From the NCBI RefSeq assembly GCF_004295795.1, contig NZ_SEBR01000031.1, forward strand, positions 1-36,188: a stretch of 36,188 bases of DNA, in the 5' to 3' direction. This DNA comes from Flavobacterium sp. GTDB lineage: Bacteria > Bacteroidota > Bacteroidia > Flavobacteriales > Flavobacteriaceae. Both the position numbers and the translations under genes were made by a program. The notes below the pieces were generated by a model. The model was not told where the DNA came from and ran no database searches. It was given only the letters and a program-made list of their open reading frames with translations. This document shows positions 30,926-36,188 of the stretch, piece after piece. Numbering within the stretch: the stretch's first letter is position 1; each line of letters starts with the position of its first letter.

Positions 30926-31047
30926 GACAAAAAGCACGTTTTGCGAACATTGGTATATTTAAAAGGCCATTCGTCGATCGGGCGTTTTTTTGCTGGTGCC
31001 TACGGTCGATATTTGTTTCTGAATCAGTCCGATAAAGGCGTAAACCG

Positions 31048-34000
31048 ATGACAATGAAACGAATGCTACAACTGCTGATCTTATTCGGATACACGGCTTT
31101 CTCCCAAGTTGGCGTGAACACGACTTCGCCAAACGCCCAACTCGATATCAGGTCGACAAATCAGGCGAATCCGACAAATACCGACGGCATCCTGATTCCG
31201 AAAGTCGATGCTTTTCCGGCCATAAATCCGACATCGGCACAAAACGGCATGCTGGTTTTTCTCACGACCGTCGCCGGTGCAAACCAACCCGGATTTTACT
31301 ACTGGGAAAATGCGACCGCAAGCTGGAAAGGAATTTCGAATCCATCTGGAGCGGATGCCGATTTCTACGAGGTCGGAAGTACCATAGCTCCCAACAACAT
31401 CAACGACGCCATGTATCATTCGGGCGATGTCGGAATCGGGAAAACCACCGCCGCGACAAAGTTGGATGTCGAGGAAACAAGCAATTCAAAAGCCATCGCG
31501 GTCAGTTTTACACACTCGAATCCCGGCGGAATTTCCCAGGTTTTGCGAAACACCATAAATTCAGGAAGCTTGGCGACGGGCGTCATGACGGCGACCGACA
31601 ATCGCGTCACGGTTGGGAATTCGGTGCAAGGTGTTGGCGTTTCGAATATTTTGTCGGGAACGAGCAACGATGAGACGATGGGCGTCCGGAATGCGCTTAC
31701 GCAAACCGGAACCGGGATAAAAGTAGGCGTCTCAAACACATTTTCGGGAACGGGAACTGGTCAGCTTTACGGAATTAGAAACACATTCTCGTCGCCTTCG
31801 ACGACTGTTCAAATGGGCGTTTTCAACACGTTTTCGGGATTGCCCGTTGGAGCGACTTACGGAATCAACAACATCATAGCCGATTCGGGCAACGGAATTA
31901 AAGTAGGCGTTCGCGACTCGATTTCCAACAGCGGCTCGGGTGATCATTTTGGCGTGAGGAACCTGTTCAGCGGAATCGGTTCGGGCGACAGATATGGCGT
32001 TTATGCGAAGTACATGGGTGCGGGATCGGGCAACATATACAACAACTACAGCGAGATCAGGAATTCCGGAGACGGCAATTTCTATTCGAATTACAACCAG
32101 ATTGACGGATCGGGTTCGGGCACGCACATGGGAACGATGTCGGAAATCATGGGCAACGGCACAGGCGATCAATATGGCGTGTACAATTCGCTTACGGTTT
32201 TTACACCGGCCAATTCCACGCACACAGGCACGCACAATTATTTGGGAGGATCGAGCGGCGGAGCACATTACGGGACTTACAATTGGCTTTCGGGCGACGG
32301 AACCGGAACGCAATACGGCACCTATAATTACCTGAACAACACCGGTGCGGGTCTAAAATACGGTTCGTACAACCGCATTCAGGCGAATATCGGCACAGAT
32401 GTGCAATACGGCGTTTATTCGGATGTGTCCAAACTGAACAGTTTTTCGGGTTATTTCCTCGGACGGTTTTCCATCGGAACAAACGCCACAAACAACTACA
32501 TTTTGCCGGCTTCAAGAGGAACTGCCAACCAAATCATGCAAACAGATGCGGCCGGAAACGTAAACTGGGTCTCGCCAAACGGTTTAGGCGGATGGGCTTT
32601 AACGGGAAATTCGGGAACGAGTCCTACGGTGAATTTCATCGGTACGACCGACAACCAACCGCTACACTTTCGGGTTTTCAACGTGACCGCAGGAAGAGTC
32701 GAAAACGCAGGATCGAATACGGCGCTCGGCTACAATTCACTCGGGCAAATGGCCGCTGCGACGACGTCGAATACAGCATTCGGAAACAGCGCTTTACGAG
32801 GATCGACGACTTTGGCCAACAACACCGGAACGTCGAACAACGCTTTGGGCTACCAATCTTTGTTCAACGTCGCATCAGGTTCGTCCAACAGCGCCTTTGG
32901 AATCGCGACACTTTACGGCAACGCGACCGGAAGTTCCAATATTGCGATAGGCAATTACGCGCTTTTCAGGACGACAGCGGGAAGCGGCGGTGTAGCGATA
33001 GGAAATTTGTCGATGTACTGGTATTCGGGTCCGGCGGGCGTCTTTTCGAATACGAACACTGCTTTGGGAACTTATGCGATGCTTGGCGAACACTTCGGAA
33101 GTGGAATAGGACCGAACAACAACGGCTTGCGAAATACAGCGACAGGATACGAAGCACTTCAGGCAATTTCCTCCGGAAATGACAATACTGTGCTTGGTTT
33201 TCGAGGGATGTATTCGAACGGTTCGGGAAGTTTCAATTCGGCTTTCGGATCGGAAGCGCTTTACGACAACACGATTGGTGCAGATAATGTGGCGCTCGGG
33301 AAAAATGCGTTGCGGTCAAATGTCGCAGGATCGAAAACGGTTGCCCTCGGAAGAAGTGCGATGGAATACGCCAATAGTGCAACGGCAGCTTTCGATACTT
33401 TCAACACCGCCGTCGGATTCGAAGCCTTGAGAGGATCGACGACTGCTGCGGCAAATACCGGATATGGCGTCACAGCCGTCGGATCGATGAGCATGCGCGT
33501 GAATTCGGCAGGAAACAGGAATTCAGGTTTCGGATGCAGATCGCTTAGTTCGAATACGAACGGCGTGCGAAATACGGCAGTCGGTTTCGGTGCTGCCGAA
33601 TCGATTTCCTCGGGTTATTTCAATACAGCGCTCGGGGCATTCGCTTATTCGACGGGAAATTTCGACAACTCCGTGGCCATCGGAGACGCATCGGCAGTAA
33701 CCGCAAGCAACCAGATCCGTTTGGGAGACGCGGGCGTGATGAGCATCGGCGGATCGGTCGGATGGACAACCGTCTCGGATGCGCGTTTCAAAACCGATGT
33801 AAAAGCTGATGTCGTCGGACTGGACTTCATCCAAAAACTGCGTCCGGTCACATATCGCCTGAATCCGGATGCGATAGCTACTCATCTGAAAACACCTGAA
33901 AATCTGCGTAAACCGGAATCGGAAGCCTTGAAAGCCGAACAACTCCAAACCGGATTCATCGCACAGGAAGTCGAAGCGGCGGCCAAAGCGTCGGGATTCG

Positions 34001-34203
34001 AGTTCAGTGGCATCGACAGACCCAAAAACGCCAACGACTTCTACGGACTGCGCTATGCCGAATTCGTTGTGCCTTTGGTCAAAGCCATTCAGGAACAACA
34101 GCAAATCATAGAAACCGAGAAAGCGAAAAATGCGGTTCTGGAGCAAAAAGTAAGCGATATGGAAGTGCGACTGCAAGCCATCGAAGCAAAAATCAAAGGT
34201 TGA
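31048..34203 (+). CDS. Repeat-rich exported protein with C-terminal S74 intramolecular chaperone
   Basis: The 1051-aa protein has a signal peptide (about residues 1-21; an ATG at 31054 is an alternative start) and then the VGVNTTSPNAQLDIRST motif seen in many flavobacterial surface proteins. Residues ~190-470 are ~20-aa repeats of the type YGxxNxxSGxGTGxx. Residues ~550-890 are Hep_Hag/YadA-like repeats such as NTAxGxxAL. The C-terminal ~120 residues begin SDARFKTDVKADV and continue LRPVTYRLN, TGFIAQEVE and a coiled coil, the Peptidase_S74 chaperone of endosialidase and phage tail spikes. The chaperone domain usually drives trimerisation and then cuts itself off at the Ser of SDxR. The protein is probably a trimeric surface fibre or adhesin. 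Confidence 0.88.
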   Translation: MTMKRMLQLLILFGYTAFSQVGVNTTSPNAQLDIRSTNQANPTNTDGILIPKVDAFPAINPTSAQNGMLVFLTTVAGANQPGFYYWENATASWKGISNPSGADADFYEVGSTIAPNNINDAMYHSGDVGIGKTTAATKLDVEETSNSKAIAVSFTHSNPGGISQVLRNTINSGSLATGVMTATDNRVTVGNSVQGVGVSNILSGTSNDETMGVRNALTQTGTGIKVGVSNTFSGTGTGQLYGIRNTFSSPSTTVQMGVFNTFSGLPVGATYGINNIIADSGNGIKVGVRDSISNSGSGDHFGVRNLFSGIGSGDRYGVYAKYMGAGSGNIYNNYSEIRNSGDGNFYSNYNQIDGSGSGTHMGTMSEIMGNGTGDQYGVYNSLTVFTPANSTHTGTHNYLGGSSGGAHYGTYNWLSGDGTGTQYGTYNYLNNTGAGLKYGSYNRIQANIGTDVQYGVYSDVSKLNSFSGYFLGRFSIGTNATNNYILPASRGTANQIMQTDAAGNVNWVSPNGLGGWALTGNSGTSPTVNFIGTTDNQPLHFRVFNVTAGRVENAGSNTALGYNSLGQMAAATTSNTAFGNSALRGSTTLANNTGTSNNALGYQSLFNVASGSSNSAFGIATLYGNATGSSNIAIGNYALFRTTAGSGGVAIGNLSMYWYSGPAGVFSNTNTALGTYAMLGEHFGSGIGPNNNGLRNTATGYEALQAISSGNDNTVLGFRGMYSNGSGSFNSAFGSEALYDNTIGADNVALGKNALRSNVAGSKTVALGRSAMEYANSATAAFDTFNTAVGFEALRGSTTAAANTGYGVTAVGSMSMRVNSAGNRNSGFGCRSLSSNTNGVRNTAVGFGAAESISSGYFNTALGAFAYSTGNFDNSVAIGDASAVTASNQIRLGDAGVMSIGGSVGWTTVSDARFKTDVKADVVGLDFIQKLRPVTYRLNPDAIATHLKTPENLRKPESEALKAEQLQTGFIAQEVEAAAKASGFEFSGIDRPKNANDFYGLRYAEFVVPLVKAIQEQQQIIETEKAKNAVLEQKVSDMEVRLQAIEAKIKG

Positions 34204-34252
34204 GTTTAGGGAACAAGTAATTAGGTTGCCCGGATTTTCGGGTCGTTGTTGG

Positions 34253-34287
34253 AAAGGTCGGTCGTGGTAGCCGGCCTTTACTTTTTT
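34253..34287 (+). terminator. Terminator of the S74 repeat-protein gene
   Basis: AAAGGTCGG pairs with CCGGCCTTT (one T-G pair) around a 9-base loop, followed by AC and six T residues, 50 bp past the stop codon. Confidence 0.75.
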
Positions 34288-34395
34288 ACATGGATGGATG
34301 ATAGGCGGAAAGACGATAGATGTTTCGGTAATAGGAACTGGGTTTTCATCGCGGCAACAGTCCATCGTCTGTCATCTATTATCTATATTTACAGA

Positions 34396-35319
34396 ATGAA
34401 GATCGATTCACAAATACAGAAAATCTCGAGTTTTAAACACCTCGAATTGCTGGCCAACCAGATTGTCGAAGGCTTTATTTCAGGCATGCACAAAAGTCCG
34501 TTTCACGGTTTTTCGGCCGAATTCGCCGAGCACAAAACCTACAACGCGGGTGAAAGTACGAAGCACATCGACTGGAAATTGTTCGCCAAAACAGACCGTC
34601 TTTACACGAAACGATACGAGGAAGAAACGAATCTGCGCTGTCATTTGATCGTCGACAACTCGAGTTCGATGCATTACCCGAAATTGACCGACGAGCCGTT
34701 TTTCTACAACAAGATCGGATTTTCGGTCTTGGCTTCGGCTGTTCTGATGAACTTGCTCAAAAAGCAGCGAGATGCCGTCGGACTCAGTGTTTTCTCAGAT
34801 TCCTATGAGTATTTCGCCCCCGAAAAGGGCAGCGATCGCCACCATCGGATGTTGCTCGACAAATTGGAAGGCTTGCTCGAAAACTCCAAAATTTCCAAGA
34901 AAACCGACACTGTAAAATACCTGCACGAAATCGCCGAAAAAATGCACCGCCGCTCGATGATAATCTTGTTTACGGATATGTTCCAAACGGGTGACGAGGA
35001 AAAATTGTTCAGCGCCTTACAGCATCTGAAGCACAACAAACACAAAGTCGTTTTGTTCCATGTGATAGACCAAAAAACCGAATTGTCGTTCGATTTCGAC
35101 AATGCGCCGCGCAAATTCATCGACCTGGAATCGGGAGAGGAGATCAATATTTTTGCCGAAAACGTGAAATCGGCTTACGAAAAACAAGCGTCCGACTATT
35201 TCAAAAAGCTCGCTATGACGTGCGCCCAAAACAGAATCAAATACGTTCCGGTAAACGTCGGCCCGGACTTCGAAAAAATTATGACGACATACCTCGTTGA
35301 GAAACAAGCTTTTGGTTAA
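34396..35319 (+). CDS. DUF58 domain protein (von Willebrand A-like)
   Basis: The 307-aa soluble protein matches DUF58: HGFSAEFAEHKTYNAGES near residues 36-53, then DWKLFAKTDRLYTKRYEEE and a VWA-like strand with D87-x-S-x-S (HLIVDNSSSM), the metal-ion site pattern. DUF58 proteins usually act with MoxR AAA+ ATPases in metal insertion or envelope functions, but no MoxR gene is adjacent here. The start at 34396 is chosen because the upstream extension crosses a terminator and has no family character. A consensus promoter for tRNA-Asp follows. Confidence 0.88.
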   Translation: MKIDSQIQKISSFKHLELLANQIVEGFISGMHKSPFHGFSAEFAEHKTYNAGESTKHIDWKLFAKTDRLYTKRYEEETNLRCHLIVDNSSSMHYPKLTDEPFFYNKIGFSVLASAVLMNLLKKQRDAVGLSVFSDSYEYFAPEKGSDRHHRMLLDKLEGLLENSKISKKTDTVKYLHEIAEKMHRRSMIILFTDMFQTGDEEKLFSALQHLKHNKHKVVLFHVIDQKTELSFDFDNAPRKFIDLESGEEINIFAENVKSAYEKQASDYFKKLAMTCAQNRIKYVPVNVGPDFEKIMTTYLVEKQAFG

Positions 35320-35357
35320 AACGGCAAAAAAAAGTTTGATATTTTTTGCGAAAAGGC

Positions 35358-35387
35358 TTGCAGAAACGAAAAACCATCCTATATTTG
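35358..35387 (+). promoter_or_regulatory. Consensus promoter of tRNA-Asp
   Basis: TTG (35358-35360), exactly 19 bases and TATATTTG (35380-35387) match the Bacteroidota consensus. The mature tRNA starts 20 bp after the -7 box. Confidence 0.85.
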
Positions 35388-35406
35388 CACTCGCAATTCA
35401 GCGCAA

Positions 35407-35480
35407 GGTTTGGTAGTTCAGTTGGTTAGAATGCCGCCCTGTCACGGCGGAGGTCGCGGGTTCGAGTCCCGTCCAGACCG
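35407..35480 (+). tRNA. tRNA-Asp (anticodon GTC)
   Basis: The 7-bp acceptor stem GGTTTGG / CCAGACC (one T-G pair), a D arm, the anticodon stem CCGCC / GGCGG enclosing CTGTCAC with anticodon GTC, and a T arm with GGTTCGAGTCC are all present. Discriminator base G73 is at 35480. The CCA end is not encoded and must be added enzymatically. Confidence 0.97.
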
Positions 35481-35491
35481 CGAAAATTGGG

Positions 35492-35520
35492 AAAGCACTT
35501 TGGAAACAAAGTGCTTTTTT
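35492..35520 (+). terminator. Terminator of tRNA-Asp
   Basis: AAAGCACTTTG pairs perfectly with CAAAGTGCTTT around a 4-base loop and runs into a T tract. Confidence 0.9.
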
Positions 35521-35621
35521 GCCCAATTGAGGTTCGAGAATTTAACAGTTCTCATTTGACACCTTGAAAGCAGTTGTGTTGTTTCGACGCGAAAGCGTCA
35601 GGTTTAGTAGTTAGACCAATG

Positions 35622-35653
35622 AAAAGCTTTCCACTTTTGTGGATAGCTTTTTT
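35622..35653 (+). terminator. Second terminator-like hairpin after tRNA-Asp
   Basis: AAAAGCTTTCCAC pairs with GTGGATAGCTTTT (one mismatch) and ends in a T run. No intact gene lies between this and the tRNA-Asp terminator, so it may belong to a lost tRNA gene (see the relic at 35600-35617). Confidence 0.55.
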
Positions 35654-35686
35654 GCATTTTAGGAGGTTTTTGTTTTCTTTTTTTGA

Positions 35687-35830
35687 AGCTGATTCCGGCT
35701 AACTGGCACTAGCTTTTTTGCAAAAACCGGTTTTTCTAGAGGTTGCAACGAGCTTCCTTCGGTCGCTGTCGCAACCTTAGAAAAATGCGGTTTTTTCTGC
35801 AAAAGGCTAGTTGCCGTCATCCGGGCTATG
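35687..35830. repeat. Long imperfect hairpin repeat, copy 4 (inverted)
   Basis: This is the reverse complement of copy 1 with about 10 percent differences by eye. The core reads GAGCTTCCTTCGGTCGC, and the arms CCGGCTAACTGGCACTAGC and GGCTAGTTGCCGTCATCCGG close the hairpin. Confidence 0.7.
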
Positions 35831-36136
35831 GATTGTCGTAAGACGATCCTTTTTTTTGTTTTTTATTTCTGTGTTTATGGAAATTATCTCACTCTCGAAG
35901 CCTAAATAAAAAAGCTGCGCTTTTTGCTTCTTTTCGCCGGCTGCGCCGTCGCGTGCTTTGATTTTGATTCGTCGCCTGCCAGCGGGGCTTACTTTTACTT
36001 CATTGATATTTATTGTTTTTTAAAGGATTGCTTCGCCAGTTCGCTACGCTCGGGTCAGTGAACCTCGTTCCTCGGTTTGCCTCGCCGCAAAAGTAACAAA
36101 AAGGCTCGCGGCACGACCGATTTTGGCGACCTGACA
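35690..36136. repeat. Right copy of the ~360-450 bp dispersed repeat (inverted)
   Basis: The blocks correspond in reverse complement to positions 1-358: the hairpin, a TTTATGGAAATTATCTCAC block near 35873-35891, AAATAAAAAAGCTGCGCTTTT, a TCGTCGCCTGCC block, the GCAAAAGTAACAAAAAGGC block near 36086-36104 and the final CGACCTGACA (36127-36136). No gene is visible. After it, a possible ATG at 36155 stays open for the last 34 bases, too short to judge. Confidence 0.65.
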
Positions 36137-36188
36137 GCCTTGCAAATTCCGCAAATGAAAGAACTCGCCGGAACTTTTTCTCGAATGT

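Noticed and set aside
31048..34203. Prophage tail-fibre interpretation of the S74 protein
   Set aside because: It has a secretion signal and no phage structural, lysis or integrase genes occur nearby; the flanking genes are ordinary chromosomal ones.
36155..36188. Possible start of a gene at the right edge (ATG then MKELAGTFSR)
   Set aside because: Only 34 bases are visible, with no promoter that can be tied to it.

Overview
The window looks like a chromosomal segment of a Flavobacterium-like Bacteroidota. Pointers are a DnaE polymerase with a fused N-terminal proofreading exonuclease, a secreted protease with a type IX secretion (T9SS) C-terminal sorting domain, TPR histidine kinase/LytTR signalling, promoters with a TTG-N19-TAnnTTTG layout instead of sigma70 boxes, and the short intergenic hairpin repeats common in flavobacteria. 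I count about 27 intact or likely protein genes, one tRNA, one clear pseudogene and several repeat families. No phage, IS transposase, rRNA or CRISPR array is visible.

Layout. 1-511: a dispersed repeat, then a textbook promoter. 512-4501: an Fe-S/redox neighbourhood (Mrp ATPase, NifU-type scaffold, ferredoxin-NADP reductase, 2Fe-2S ferredoxin), interrupted by repeat-rich spacers including a 16-copy 7-bp tandem repeat. 4597-10657: a seven-gene, same-strand operon with almost no spacing: SpeD-type AdoMet decarboxylase, DUF4178 zinc-ribbon membrane protein, a 59-aa membrane micro-protein, a DUF350 membrane protein, a membrane-anchored aminopropyltransferase, a Tat-type flavin amine-oxidase-like lipoprotein and an unknown multispanning membrane protein. 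It ends in a strong terminator. 10908-14117 (minus strand): an SGNH-hydrolase lipoprotein, an M43 metalloprotease and a DUF3050 protein. 14118-14920: a gene-poor repeat region. 14921-20209: an acyl-CoA dehydrogenase, a carboxypeptidase-regulatory-like protein, TrmN6, a frameshifted four-helix-bundle gene and rpsP-rimM. 20400-27502: a small lipoprotein, then dnaE with three short unknown genes behind it. 27830-30901: thioredoxin and a LytTR regulator/TPR histidine kinase pair. 31048-35319: a 1051-aa repeat-rich surface protein with an S74 intramolecular chaperone, and a DUF58 protein. 35407-36188: tRNA-Asp, then an inverted copy of the repeat at the left edge.

Best candidate for an under-described system: the 4597-10657 operon. 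Its enzymes suggest that decarboxylated AdoMet is made by SpeD, an aminopropyl group is transferred by an enzyme tethered to the inner membrane, and the product or a related amine is oxidised by an exported flavoprotein. DUF4178, DUF350 and two unrecognised membrane proteins would be the structural or sensing parts. The enzyme assignments rest on visible motifs. The pathway and any envelope-stress or defence role are inference.

Repeats are the second theme. Two adjacent ~137-bp palindromic elements at 3741-4046 recur in opposite orientation at 14552-14857, bracketing the polyamine-type operon and its neighbours. A separate long-hairpin family occurs four times, and a ~360-450 bp repeat forms an inverted pair at the two window edges.
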